Source: an uncultured Eubacteriales bacterium (GTDB lineage Bacteria > Bacillota > Clostridia > Oscillospirales > UBA644). From it: a stretch of DNA of 14,344 nt. Position 1 is the first letter of the stretch. Each line of letters starts with the position of its first letter. Positions 1 to 6,908 of the stretch are shown here, one piece after another. The notes beneath the pieces are model-generated. The model ran no database searches and was not told the DNA's origin. It worked only from the letters and a program-made list of their open reading frames with translations. A program made the translations under genes and the position numbers. Where the stretch lies: NCBI GenBank assembly GCA_934481505.1, contig CAKSPP010000017.1, positions 1 through 14,344 of the forward strand. Reading direction: 5' to 3'.

Positions 1-1082
1 CCGACGGTATAGCCGCGAGGCACTTCAAAAGAAACATTTTCAAGCGAATTTTCGGAAGCTCCGTCATAGCAGAGAGAAACATTCTCGAATTTTACGGCGA
101 TGTCGCAGCTTTCCGAAAGAGAATTTCCGTCGGTATTTTCTTCGGGAATTTCAAGAACTTCCTCAACCCTGTTTCCTGCGGCAATGCTTCTCGTTATCGT
201 GACAATAAGATTGGCAAGCTTCATAAGCTCGATAAGTATCTGGGAAAGATATCCGTAAAGAGCGATAACCTGCCCCTGGGAAAGATTTCCGGCGTCGACT
301 TTCAGAGCTCCGACCCAAACAAGGGCGATAATCGCAAAGTTTACTATTACAAAGGTCAGCGGATTCAGAACGGAAGAAACAACACCTGCGGAATTCTGCA
401 TTTTCCTGTACGCCGAATTCTTTTTGCGAAAAGCTTCTTCCTCTTTTTCCTCTGCTCCGAAAGCTCTTATATCTCTTACGCCGCCGAAACTTTCGCGGGT
501 CGAAAGAACTATTGAATCAAGCCCTGTCTGAATATCTTTATATTTCGGAAGAGTTATTTTCATAACCGCAAAAACGGAGATGAAAAGAAGAGGAATCATT
601 ACGGCAAAAATCGTCGCGGTTCCCGCGTCAATCGTAAACGCCATAATCATTGAGCCGAAAACTATAAGCGGAGAACGCAGAAGAAGACGGAGAACCATAT
701 TGACTCCCGTCTGCAACTGATTTATATCGTTTGTAAGGGTCGTTACCATTCTTGATTTTCCGAGACGGTCAAGAGACGTATACGAAACTCTCTGCAAATG
801 TCCGAAGACACGGCTTCTTACATCTGTCGCAAAACCTATCGCCGCCTTTGCCGCAAAATACTGTGCGGTGAGAGCGGACGCAAGCCCGACAATACCGAGA
901 ACAAGCAAAATTATGCTGTCGGTTATTATAATTCCGTTGTCACCGCTCTTGATGCCGACATCTATTATCCTTGCGACAACAAGAGGCACGGCAAGTTCAA
1001 AAGACGCTTCAAGAAGTTTGAAAAAAGGTGCGAGCACGGTTTCTTTCAGATATGCACGCATATGTCCGAGTAACTTCTTCAT
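1..1082 (-). CDS. ABC exporter half-transporter, permease plus start of ATPase domain (3' part outside window)
   Basis: The frame is open from an ATG at 1082 (GGGAG 9-13 bases upstream) to the window edge, giving 360 codons without a stop. The protein begins MKKLLGHMRAYLKETVLAPF and has several hydrophobic membrane segments. It also has features of the type I exporter fold: the intracellular-loop region around 'RVFGHLQRVSYTSLDRLGKS', and 'STRESFGGVRDIRAFGAEE' near residues 195-215. A linker follows, then the start of the nucleotide-binding domain with an A-loop-like Tyr in 'VSLCYDGASENSLENVSFEV'. The window ends at 'PRGYTVG', just before the expected Walker A. The family (MsbA/LmrA/BmrCD type) exports drugs, lipids or peptides using ATP. 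Such genes often occur as adjacent heterodimer pairs, so a second half-transporter may lie beyond position 1; that is inference. The substrate cannot be told from the sequence. Confidence 0.9.
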   Translation of the reverse strand, partial: MKKLLGHMRAYLKETVLAPFFKLLEASFELAVPLVVARIIDVGIKSGDNGIIITDSIILLVLGIVGLASALTAQYFAAKAAIGFATDVRSRVFGHLQRVSYTSLDRLGKSRMVTTLTNDINQLQTGVNMVLRLLLRSPLIVFGSMIMAFTIDAGTATIFAVMIPLLFISVFAVMKITLPKYKDIQTGLDSIVLSTRESFGGVRDIRAFGAEEKEEEAFRKKNSAYRKMQNSAGVVSSVLNPLTFVIVNFAIIALVWVGALKVDAGNLSQGQVIALYGYLSQILIELMKLANLIVTITRSIAAGNRVEEVLEIPEENTDGNSLSESCDIAVKFENVSLCYDGASENSLENVSFEVPRGYTV

Positions 1083-1097
1083 TTTTCTCTCCCATAA

Positions 1098-1143
1098 ATA
1101 TTATCTATACAGATAATATACCATATTACTGCGGCAAATACAA
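1098..1143 (-). promoter_or_regulatory. Promoter of the ABC exporter with overlapping palindromic operator
   Basis: On the minus strand, TTGTAT (1143-1138) is followed by a 17-bp spacer and TATATT (1120-1115), preceded by an extended -10 TG. A perfect inverted repeat (ATATTATCT at 1098-1106, AGATAATAT at 1111-1119, 4-bp spacer) overlaps the -10 box and the probable transcription start. This is where a repressor would block RNA polymerase. MarR- and TetR-type repressors commonly control exporters through such sites, but no regulator gene is visible nearby. Confidence 0.6.
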
Positions 1144-1174
1144 TAAAATATATGTAAATATCTGTAAAATTCAT

Positions 1175-1202
1175 AAAAAAGACGGCGTTACAAACGCCGT
1201 CT
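1175..1202 (-). terminator. Rho-independent terminator of the solute-binding protein gene
   Basis: A perfect 10-bp stem (AGACGGCGTT at 1180-1189 with AACGCCGTCT at 1193-1202, 3-nt loop) is followed on the minus strand by a run of T (1179-1175). It lies 19 bp after the lipoprotein stop codon and separates that gene from the exporter promoter. Confidence 0.9.
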
Positions 1203-1220
1203 AAATTATTTTTCGGAATA

Positions 1221-2624
1221 TCAGTTATCCCAGTAAGTAGCAAAGCCTTCTTTATTTTCTATAATACCGTTTTTGGTAAGGAGGCTGTCGATAACGCCGA
1301 GAGAAGAAGACAAAGCTGCGTTCGCACCGTTTGCATAAGCGGCACTTGCGATGTTTTCAAGAACGGTAGACATACCTTCGACCCAGTAGTTATACTCTGC
1401 GTTTTCTGCAAGAGAATAAATGAGTTCGACGTCGGAATCGTTCCAGTAGATCTGAGTCTTGTAGTAGTTTTTAAGAGACTCGAAATCGGGATACTGTTCT
1501 GTCGGTTCAAAGAGTTTTTCCATAACAACAGCTGAAGCCTCGGGGTCGGTTGCTATTGTCGGAATACAAAGAGCGTTAAGGGTTGTGGAGATGTAGCCGA
1601 GAGCTGTGGTGTCGGTTGCATCGGGTCCCTTCGGGAAGTTAAGAAGAGTGAAGCCCATGCTCGAACCCGAAAGAGAGGTGTTTGCGGCAATCTTGTTCGA
1701 AGTGGAAACAGCGTCGGCAGTTCCGAGAGCTGCGTTTCCTGCATAGAACTTTTCATGGTAGTCGTCGTTGAGGAATACCTGAGAAGCGTGGCTCTTCAAG
1801 AAGTTTACGCCCCAGTCAAGACCGTTCGCTACATTCTGACCTCTGAAACCGGTTTTGCCGGTTGTTTCGTCATAGAGTTTTGCTCCGTTGGAAAGCATGG
1901 AAAGAGTAAGGAATGTTTCAAGACCGGTATCAAGACCGTATACATCTTTGGAAGAATCTGTGCATTCTTCAACGATCTTCGCGAACATGTCTCTGTCCCA
2001 AGTGCCTTCTTCGAGGTATACGCTGGGTTTATAGAAACCTGCATTTGTTACAAGCTTATCGTTCGAAACTACAACATAGTAGAACGGAGGAAGCTGGTCT
2101 CTGAAACAAGCGGGAGTTACACCGATAAGTTTTCCGTTACAGGTAAGAAGTTCGAGTGTGCTTTTGGTTCCCCAACGGAAAGAATCTGTATAGTCGATGA
2201 TGTCGGAAACATCTCCGATATCGACAAGGTAATCAGCATTTCCCCATTTACGGAGATAGTAGCTTCTTGCAAAGATTATATCAACGCTGCCCTTGCTGTT
2301 GGAAGCTATAAGAGAAGAAATCTGCTTTTCTATATCGGAAGAAACAGTTTTAATTTCAATCTTACAGTTATAATCTTTTTCTATCTGTTCAACTCTCTTT
2401 TTAAGAGTTTCTGCTTCGGTTGTGGAAGAGTCGTAAGACAAATAGATGTTGTCGCCGTCTGAACCGCCGGTATTTTCGTCACAGTAGATCGTTATGGTCT
2501 GACCGTCGAAGTCATATTCGCCGTCGCCGCCGGTATTATTGTTCGGTTTCTCGCCGCAGGCGACAAGAGAGAACACCATGGCAAGCAGCAGAACAGTCGC
2601 CGCAATGCGTTTGAATGCCTTCAA
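1221..2624 (-). CDS. Extracellular solute-binding lipoprotein (ABC importer, probably carbohydrate-type family 1)
   Basis: This 467-residue protein starts with a lipoprotein signal: basic MKAFKR, a hydrophobic core, and the lipobox LVAC with Cys23. A short Gly/Asn-rich linker follows, then a mature domain with the style of family 1 solute-binding proteins ('DGQTITIYCDE', 'LKKRVEQIEKDYNCKIEIKT', 'SVDIIFARSYY'). Members sit outside the membrane and deliver sugars or similar ligands to an ABC permease. The start is a TTG (2624-2622); AAGGAG at 2639-2634 is spaced correctly, and the next Met (M16) would remove the charged part of the signal peptide. No permease or ATPase for it lies in the window: it has its own promoter and terminator, so it is an orphan that must share a transporter encoded elsewhere or act as a sensor. 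Family membership rests on overall style, so the exact ligand is unknown. Confidence 0.8.
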   Translation of the reverse strand: MKAFKRIAATVLLLAMVFSLVACGEKPNNNTGGDGEYDFDGQTITIYCDENTGGSDGDNIYLSYDSSTTEAETLKKRVEQIEKDYNCKIEIKTVSSDIEKQISSLIASNSKGSVDIIFARSYYLRKWGNADYLVDIGDVSDIIDYTDSFRWGTKSTLELLTCNGKLIGVTPACFRDQLPPFYYVVVSNDKLVTNAGFYKPSVYLEEGTWDRDMFAKIVEECTDSSKDVYGLDTGLETFLTLSMLSNGAKLYDETTGKTGFRGQNVANGLDWGVNFLKSHASQVFLNDDYHEKFYAGNAALGTADAVSTSNKIAANTSLSGSSMGFTLLNFPKGPDATDTTALGYISTTLNALCIPTIATDPEASAVVMEKLFEPTEQYPDFESLKNYYKTQIYWNDSDVELIYSLAENAEYNYWVEGMSTVLENIASAAYANGANAALSSSLGVIDSLLTKNGIIENKEGFATYWDN

Positions 2625-2673
2625 AAAAAATCACTCCTTGTTAGAATATTTGGTATAAAAATTATAGCAGGTA

Positions 2674-2703
2674 ATTGTACTTATTTGGTGTTATAAATGT
2701 CAA
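2674..2703 (-). promoter_or_regulatory. Promoter of the solute-binding lipoprotein gene
   Basis: The minus strand has a consensus -35 TTGACA (2703-2698), an 18-bp spacer, and a -10 TACAAT (2679-2674). Transcription would start near 2667, leaving a leader of about 43 nt that contains the AAGGAG site. It lies 35 bp from the divergent RseC-like gene's -35 box, so the two promoters are back to back but not overlapping. Confidence 0.75.
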
Positions 2704-2737
2704 TTTTTTGTGAACTCACGGCGAAATCGGATTTTTC

Positions 2738-2766
2738 TTGACATAAACGGCAAAATGGCATATAAT
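2738..2766 (+). promoter_or_regulatory. Consensus sigma-A promoter of the RseC-like gene
   Basis: TTGACA (2738-2743) and TATAAT (2761-2766) are separated by exactly 17 bp, a perfect match to the housekeeping consensus. Because it lies downstream of an in-frame GTG at 2710, it rules out that upstream start and supports the ATG at 2803. Confidence 0.9.
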
Positions 2767-2802
2767 ATTACCGTTATAATCATTGAAAGGCGGTATTATT
2801 AT

Positions 2803-3213
2803 ATGGTTGTCTGCGGAGAAGTTATAGGCCTTAACGGAGAGACCGCAAGAATAAAAACGAAGAGACCGGCATCCTGCGAAGGCTGTGCGAATGCAGGCGT
2901 ATGTTCGACAAGAGATATGGAAATAAGTGCGATGAACTTTGTCGGAGCAAAAGTCGGAGACCGCGTAAAAGTCGATTATAAAAAATCGGCAATGGCTCTC
3001 ATAATGCTCGCTTATGTTTTCATCTGCCCCGTAATAATACTGTTTTTATCGGTATGGGCGGCGACGGTTTATCCGTGGTATTGCCTTGTAGCCATTCCCC
3101 TTGCCGCAGTTTATTATTGGGGACTTAAAATTTTCAATCAAAAGTTCCGCCCGTCGTCGGTAATTTCGGAAATACTGCCGAAAGAAGAAATGCCGGAAGA
3201 CATCAACCCATAA
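2803..3213 (+). CDS. RseC/MucC family (SoxR-reducing system) membrane protein
   Basis: The 136-residue protein has an N-terminal cytoplasmic part with a Cys cluster (C25-x2-C28-x5-C34 in 'SCEGCANAGVC'), a small beta-rich segment ('FVGAKVGDRVKVDY'), and two membrane helices (about 63-86 and 92-110). This is the layout of RseC/MucC proteins, which in proteobacteria act with Rnf-type complexes to keep SoxR reduced or modulate sigma-E; in Clostridia their role is not well defined. The ATG at 2803 is preceded by AAGGCGG and a perfect promoter, so 31 extra codons upstream in the same frame are rejected. The gene is monocistronic, and its 3' end overlaps the convergent Crp-like gene by 11 bp. No rnf gene is nearby. 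The Cys cluster may bind a metal or Fe-S centre (inference). Confidence 0.8.
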   Translation: MVVCGEVIGLNGETARIKTKRPASCEGCANAGVCSTRDMEISAMNFVGAKVGDRVKVDYKKSAMALIMLAYVFICPVIILFLSVWAATVYPWYCLVAIPLAAVYYWGLKIFNQKFRPSSVISEILPKEEMPEDINP

Positions 3214-3895
3214 TTTCCCGGAGTTTTTCCGTGTTTGTTATCTTAAAATGATTTTTTCGGTATTCGATAATACCCTCTTTTTTCAGGTTTGAAAGCACTC
3301 TGCAAAGAGCACTTCTGTCGGCGTTCAGATAGGAAGAAAGCCCCTCCCTGTCAAAGTTTATATTGAATTCGGAGCTGCCTGCCGCTGCGGAAATATCGGA
3401 AAGATACATACAAACCCGTTTTTTTAAGGAAAGAACCGATGTATATTCGATCTTTTTGAAAAGCTCCCAATATTTTCGGGAAATTACTTCAAGCAGATTT
3501 TTTAAGACAGTATCCGAAACCTCATTGCGGCGGAGAAAAATCCTGTCAAGCGAAATATTGAGAATTTCAGTCCCGTTTTCTTCGACAAGAAGAGATACGG
3601 GGCTTTCTTTTTTGCCTGCGGCAACGAGAATATCGGCAAAATGATCTCCCTTTGAAAGAACGGAAATAACACTCTCCCTGCCGTCTCTGCCGCAGCCGTA
3701 AGCGGTAACTTCGCCCGAAACGACAATTCCGAAAGTTGACGGAATATCCCCCGCCCTCATAACATATTCGCCCCTGCCGTATTTTGTGAGAAAACAGCCC
3801 GAGCTTTCCGCAAAATTGCGGATATCTTTTTTGGAAAGTCCCGAAAACAGTCTGTTGCCGGAAAGAACTTCCGAAATTCTTTCAATATCAGTCAT
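3203..3895 (-). CDS. Crp/Fnr family transcriptional regulator
   Basis: The 230-residue protein starts at the ATG at 3895 (MTDIERISEV), with a weak AGAGA site upstream; an in-frame extension to 3970 adds a Lys-rich non-homologous tail and overlaps the divergent promoter region, so it is rejected. Residues 20-115 form a cyclic-nucleotide-binding-type beta barrel ('FSGLSKKDIRNFAE', 'YVMRAGDIPSTFGIVVSGEVTAY', 'VISVLSKGDHFAD'). A dimerisation helix lies around 125-150 and a winged helix at 180-220 ('FDREGLSSYLNADRSALCRVLSNLKKEGIIEY'). Its four Cys (34, 68, 162, 198) are scattered, not clustered as in FNR, so an oxygen-sensing Fe-S cluster is unlikely. The effector is unknown. It is divergent from the ABC importer at 4009, which it probably regulates (inference from layout). 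The 3' end overlaps the RseC-like gene tail to tail. Confidence 0.9.
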   Translation of the reverse strand: MTDIERISEVLSGNRLFSGLSKKDIRNFAESSGCFLTKYGRGEYVMRAGDIPSTFGIVVSGEVTAYGCGRDGRESVISVLSKGDHFADILVAAGKKESPVSLLVEENGTEILNISLDRIFLRRNEVSDTVLKNLLEVISRKYWELFKKIEYTSVLSLKKRVCMYLSDISAAAGSSEFNINFDREGLSSYLNADRSALCRVLSNLKKEGIIEYRKNHFKITNTEKLREIMG

Positions 3896-3930
3896 ATTTT
3901 TCTCTTTTCGTTTTTTCTTAACAAATTCCG

Positions 3931-3942
3931 TTGCAATTGCAA
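3931..3942. promoter_or_regulatory. Palindrome in the regulator-importer intergenic region, candidate Crp-family operator
   Basis: The 12-bp perfect palindrome TTGCAATTGCAA is the cleanest dyad in the 113-bp gap between the two divergent genes. It lies about 48 bp upstream of the start expected from the importer -10 box, near the position used by activators. It would also lie just after the start of the regulator if its promoter is TTTACA (3982-3977) with TATACG (3958-3953). It is shorter than, and spaced differently from, the classical Crp or FNR sites, so assignment is tentative. Confidence 0.4.
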
Positions 3943-3947
3943 TGTAT

Positions 3948-3977
3948 TTACTCGTATAGTTATGATACACTTATAAT
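3948..3977 (+). promoter_or_regulatory. Probable activator-dependent promoter of the ABC importer operon
   Basis: A perfect -10 TATAAT lies at 3972-3977, but the best -35 candidate is poor: TTACTC at 3948-3953 with an 18-bp spacer. A strong -10 with a weak -35 fits a promoter that needs an activator, in line with the divergent Crp-family gene. Other genes in this window have near-consensus -35 boxes. Confidence 0.5.
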
Positions 3978-4008
3978 GTAAAATATATTTGAAGAAGAGG
4001 TAGAAAAA

Positions 4009-5019
4009 ATGAAAAAAATATTAGCACTCATTCTTGCTTTGCTTCTTGCGATAGGAATTTTCGCAGGCTGCGGAAAAACCGCCGAAGAGCCGAAGAACAA
4101 TCCCGAACCGACACCGGAAGTCAAAGAAGAAGTAACCGTTAAAATAGCAGGACTTAAAGGTCCGACTTCGATAGGTCTTGTAAAACTTATGGAAGACAAC
4201 GAAGCCGGAACTTCCGCAAACAAATACGAATTCACCGTTGCGGGTGCCGCCGACGAAGTAACCCCGAAACTTATCAAAGGCGAACTCGACATGGCTGCAA
4301 TTCCCTCTAACCTCGCGTCCGTTCTTTATAACAACACCGAAGGCAAAATCAAAGTTCTCGCAATAAACACTCTCGGCGTTGTTTATATCGTAGATAAAGG
4401 CGTCGGAATCACCTCTGTTGCAGACCTCAAAGGCAAAACCATTTACGCAACAGGCAAGGGCTCTACCCCCGAATACGCTCTGAGATACATCCTCAAAGAA
4501 AACGGAATTGACCCCGATAATGATGTAACTATCGAATGGAAGAGCGAACCCACCGAAGTTGTCGCTGTTCTTTCTTCGGGCGACGGCGTTGCAATGCTTC
4601 CCCAGCCGTATGTAACCGTTGCTCAGAGCAAAGTAGAAGGTCTTAATGTTGCTCTCGACCTCAACGCAGAATGGGAAAAACTCGACACCAAGAGCATGCT
4701 TATAACCGGCGTTGTCGTTGCAAGAACAGAATTTATCGAAAAATATCCGAACACCGTAAAGAAATTCCTCGAAGAATACAAAGCTTCAACCGAATATGCA
4801 AATGCCGAAGTCGCAACAGCAGCAACTCTCGTTGAAAAATTCGGACTCTTCAAGGCAGCCGTTGCCGAAAAAGCTATTCCGAAGTGCAACATCACCTACA
4901 TTGCAGGCGAAGAAATGAAGACCGCTCTCGAAGAATATCTCAATATTCTCTACAACTTCAACCCTGCGTCCGTCGGAAAGCAGCTTCCCGCGGAAGACTT
5001 CTATTATGTTGAAAAATAA
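4009..5019 (+). CDS. ABC importer substrate-binding lipoprotein, NMT1/SsuA-like
   Basis: The 336-residue protein has a lipoprotein signal peptide with lipobox FAGC (Cys21) and an acidic linker. The mature domain has NMT1/THI5, SsuA and TauA-type features: 'VKIAGLKGPTSIGLVKLME', 'LIKGELDMAAIPSNLASVLYNN', 'ITSVADLKGKTIYATGKGSTPEYALRYIL', and 'VVVARTEFIEKYPNTVKKFLEEYKAST'. These proteins bind sulfonates, nitrate, pyrimidine precursors or related small molecules outside the cell and pass them to an SsuC/SsuB-type transporter, which is encoded next in the operon. AAGAGG at 3995-4000 sits 8 bp before the ATG. The permease ATG lies within its last codons (14-bp overlap), indicating translational coupling. 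The ligand cannot be deduced. No TPP riboswitch features are seen in the short leader, which argues mildly against a thiamine-precursor role. Confidence 0.88.
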   Translation: MKKILALILALLLAIGIFAGCGKTAEEPKNNPEPTPEVKEEVTVKIAGLKGPTSIGLVKLMEDNEAGTSANKYEFTVAGAADEVTPKLIKGELDMAAIPSNLASVLYNNTEGKIKVLAINTLGVVYIVDKGVGITSVADLKGKTIYATGKGSTPEYALRYILKENGIDPDNDVTIEWKSEPTEVVAVLSSGDGVAMLPQPYVTVAQSKVEGLNVALDLNAEWEKLDTKSMLITGVVVARTEFIEKYPNTVKKFLEEYKASTEYANAEVATAATLVEKFGLFKAAVAEKAIPKCNITYIAGEEMKTALEEYLNILYNFNPASVGKQLPAEDFYYVEK

Positions 5020-5761
5020 GAAGATTTTACAAAAAACAGCTTCAATTGCTGCCGCATTGCTCTTTTGGCAAGCGGCAGCCGTTTTGCTGAATGAAAAGAT
5101 AATTCTTGTAGCTCCGACCGATGTTTTTGCAAGGCTTTTCACCATTTGGGAAGAACCCGCGTTCTTTTCTTCAATATGGTTCAGTCTTTCAAGGATTGCC
5201 GCAGGCTTTCTTATCGCTCTTGTCGTCGGAGTTGTTTTGGCTCTTGCCGCAGGTCGTTTTCACATTGTCGAAATAATCCTGTGGCCTTATATGGTTACGG
5301 TAAAATCTATTCCCGTCGCTTCTTTTATCATAATAGCCCTTGTATGGCTCACCTCTTCTTCCCTTTCGGTTTTCATATCATTTATGATAGTCCTGCCGAT
5401 AATTTACACAAACATTCTGAACGCGATACGCTCGGTAGACAAAAAGATGCTTCAAATGGCGGATGTTTTCAAGCTTTCTTTTATGAAAAGGCTTGTTTAT
5501 ATCTGGCTTCCGCAGATAAAACCGTTTTTATTTTCAGCATGCAGCATTGCAATCGGGCTTGCGTGGAAATCGGGAGTTGCCGCGGAAATTATAGGAATTC
5601 CGCAAGGCTCGATAGGTGAAGCTCTATACTATTCAAAAGTGTATCTCAACACTACCGATATGTTTACATGGACTTTGATTATAGTAATAATGAGCGTCGC
5701 TTTCGAAAAGCTTTTTGCACTTGCCCTCAGACTTTTTTATAAAGGAATTGAAAAACTGTGA
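5006..5761 (+). CDS. ABC importer permease, SsuC/TauC-like
   Basis: The 251-residue protein has about six hydrophobic helices (about 12-29, 62-83, 88-113, 118-140, 175-195, 220-242), as in binding-protein-dependent permeases. The EAA-type coupling region is 'MLQMADVFKLSFMKRLVYIWLPQIKP' at 149-173. The C-terminal part ('GLAWKSGVAAEIIGIPQGSIGEALYYSKVYL') is characteristic of the SsuC/TauC/ThiX branch. The ATG at 5006 has GGAAG at 4992-4996 and overlaps the end of the lipoprotein gene by 14 bp; its own stop overlaps the GTG start of the ATPase gene by 4 bp. It forms the membrane channel of the importer, presumably as a homodimer. Confidence 0.9.
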   Translation: MLKNKKILQKTASIAAALLFWQAAAVLLNEKIILVAPTDVFARLFTIWEEPAFFSSIWFSLSRIAAGFLIALVVGVVLALAAGRFHIVEIILWPYMVTVKSIPVASFIIIALVWLTSSSLSVFISFMIVLPIIYTNILNAIRSVDKKMLQMADVFKLSFMKRLVYIWLPQIKPFLFSACSIAIGLAWKSGVAAEIIGIPQGSIGEALYYSKVYLNTTDMFTWTLIIVIMSVAFEKLFALALRLFYKGIEKL

Positions 5762-6330
5762 ACTGTATCAAAATAAGAGACCTTGAAATCAAATACGGCG
5801 AAAAAATCGTCATTTCGGGATTTTCGGCGGATATTCCCATAGGCAAAAGAACCTGCATAATGGGAGAATCCGGCTGCGGAAAAACCTCTCTTCTGAATGT
5901 CATTTTAGGGCTTATAAAGCCGACCTGCGGAAGCGTTTCGGGCGTTCCCGAAAAAATTTCGGCGGTTTTCCAGGAAGACAGACTCTCGGACGAACACACA
6001 GTATTTTCAAACGCGGGAATGGCGACAAAAAAAAGCAAAGAAGAAATAAACGAAGTTATATACGGTCTCGGGCTTTCCGATGTTTCCGATAAAAAAGTAA
6101 AAAACCTGTCGGGAGGTCAGAAAAGAAGAACAGCTATCGCCCGTGCTTTGCTTGCGGATTTCGATCTTTTAGTGCTTGACGAAGCGTTTTCTTCTCTTGA
6201 CGCGGAAACGAAAGCCACGGTATCCGAATTCATAGCAGCAAAAACCGTCGGCAAAACAGTCATATCGGTAACCCACGACAATGGAGAACCTCTGCTTACC
6301 GACGCGGGAATAATTAAAATCGGTTCTTGA
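5758..6330 (+). CDS. ABC importer ATP-binding protein, SsuB-like, short form
   Basis: The 190-residue protein has all the catalytic motifs: Walker A GESGCGKT (36-43), Q-loop Gln72, signature LSGGQ (117-121), Walker B LLVLDE (137-142), D-loop SSLD (145-148) and the switch His173 in VTHD. It starts at a GTG (5758-5760) overlapping the permease stop codon. It is clearly shorter than usual SsuB/TauB ATPases (about 240-260 residues): the helical segment between Q-loop and signature is trimmed, and the protein ends only 16 residues after the VTHD motif (171-174), with no C-terminal extension. The stop is followed at once by another gene's promoter, so this is the natural end and not a frameshift. 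It should energise the permease encoded at 5006. Confidence 0.92.
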   Translation: MNCIKIRDLEIKYGEKIVISGFSADIPIGKRTCIMGESGCGKTSLLNVILGLIKPTCGSVSGVPEKISAVFQEDRLSDEHTVFSNAGMATKKSKEEINEVIYGLGLSDVSDKKVKNLSGGQKRRTAIARALLADFDLLVLDEAFSSLDAETKATVSEFIAAKTVGKTVISVTHDNGEPLLTDAGIIKIGS

Positions 6331-6355
6331 CAATTCGTCGGTTTGGGAGTATAAT
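6327..6355 (+). promoter_or_regulatory. Consensus promoter of the zinc-ribbon membrane protein gene
   Basis: TTGACA (6327-6332) and TATAAT (6350-6355) are separated by 17 bp. The -35 box shares its TGA with the stop codon of the preceding ATPase gene (6328-6330), so the two genes are packed with no spare sequence. The next gene therefore has its own transcription start. Confidence 0.88.
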
Positions 6356-6386
6356 GACTTAAAAAAATATATTCGGAGGGAAAATT

Positions 6387-6908
6387 ATGGCATTTTGCAG
6401 TAAATGCGGTGCAAAACTCGAAGACGGAAGCAAATTCTGCAAGAGTTGCGGAGAACCCGTAAAGATGAGCACCGAAGACAAGGTTTCGGCGGCAGCAGCC
6501 GACTTTACCGAAAAAGTATCAAAAATAAACGACACGGAAGACACCACTTCCGAATTCGACCAGAAGGACATTTCGGACAATAAGGTATTCGCAATTCTCG
6601 CTTACCTTTCCTGGCTTGTTCTTATTCCGATATTTGCGGCAAAGGATTCGAAATTCGCACGTTTCCATGCAAATCAGGGACTTGTCCTCTGTATTGTCGA
6701 AACGATATGGTGGATTATTTCCGCAATTGTCGGAGGTATTCTCGGCGTTCTTTTATGGAGAGTTATTGCAGTCGTTTGGCTCATAAACCTTATATTCAGA
6801 CTTGTTGACGTTCTCTTCCTTGTATTTGCTATTCTCGGAATAATAAATGCGGCACAGGGCAAAGCAAAAGTTCTTCCGATTATCGGAAAAATCAAAATAC
6901 TCAAATAA
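6387..6908 (+). CDS. Zinc-ribbon membrane protein, DUF4870/Tic20-like membrane domain
   Basis: The 173-residue protein opens with a zinc ribbon (C4-x2-C7 and C18-x2-C21 in 'FCSKCGAKLEDGSKFCKSCGEP'). An acidic, probably disordered linker (about 25-63) follows, then a membrane domain with three to four hydrophobic segments. The stretch 'NKVFAILAYLSWLVLIPIFAAKDSKFARFHANQGLVL' is like the DUF4870 family, in which a conserved 'ARFHANQ' follows the first helix. Function is unknown for the family. GGAGG at 6375-6379 precedes the ATG by 7 bp. It is monocistronic, with its own consensus promoter and a strong terminator. Confidence 0.8.
   Translation: MAFCSKCGAKLEDGSKFCKSCGEPVKMSTEDKVSAAAADFTEKVSKINDTEDTTSEFDQKDISDNKVFAILAYLSWLVLIPIFAAKDSKFARFHANQGLVLCIVETIWWIISAIVGGILGVLLWRVIAVVWLINLIFRLVDVLFLVFAILGIINAAQGKAKVLPIIGKIKILK

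Noticed and set aside
1755..2462. 235-codon plus-strand frame opposite the solute-binding protein
   Set aside because: It is antisense to a well-supported lipoprotein gene, has no ribosome site or known motif, and reads as a shadow frame.
2710..2802. Extension of the RseC-like gene upstream to a GTG at 2710
   Set aside because: A perfect promoter (2738-2766) lies inside the extension, and the ATG at 2803 has a suitable ribosome site and matches the family start.
3896..3970. 25-codon N-terminal extension of the Crp-like gene
   Set aside because: It crosses the palindrome and promoter region, has a Lys-rich non-homologous sequence, and the family homology begins at MTDIER.
3978..4008. TPP riboswitch before the NMT1-like importer
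   Set aside because: The leader expected from the -10 box is only about 25 nt, too short for the aptamer, and no conserved riboswitch motif is visible.
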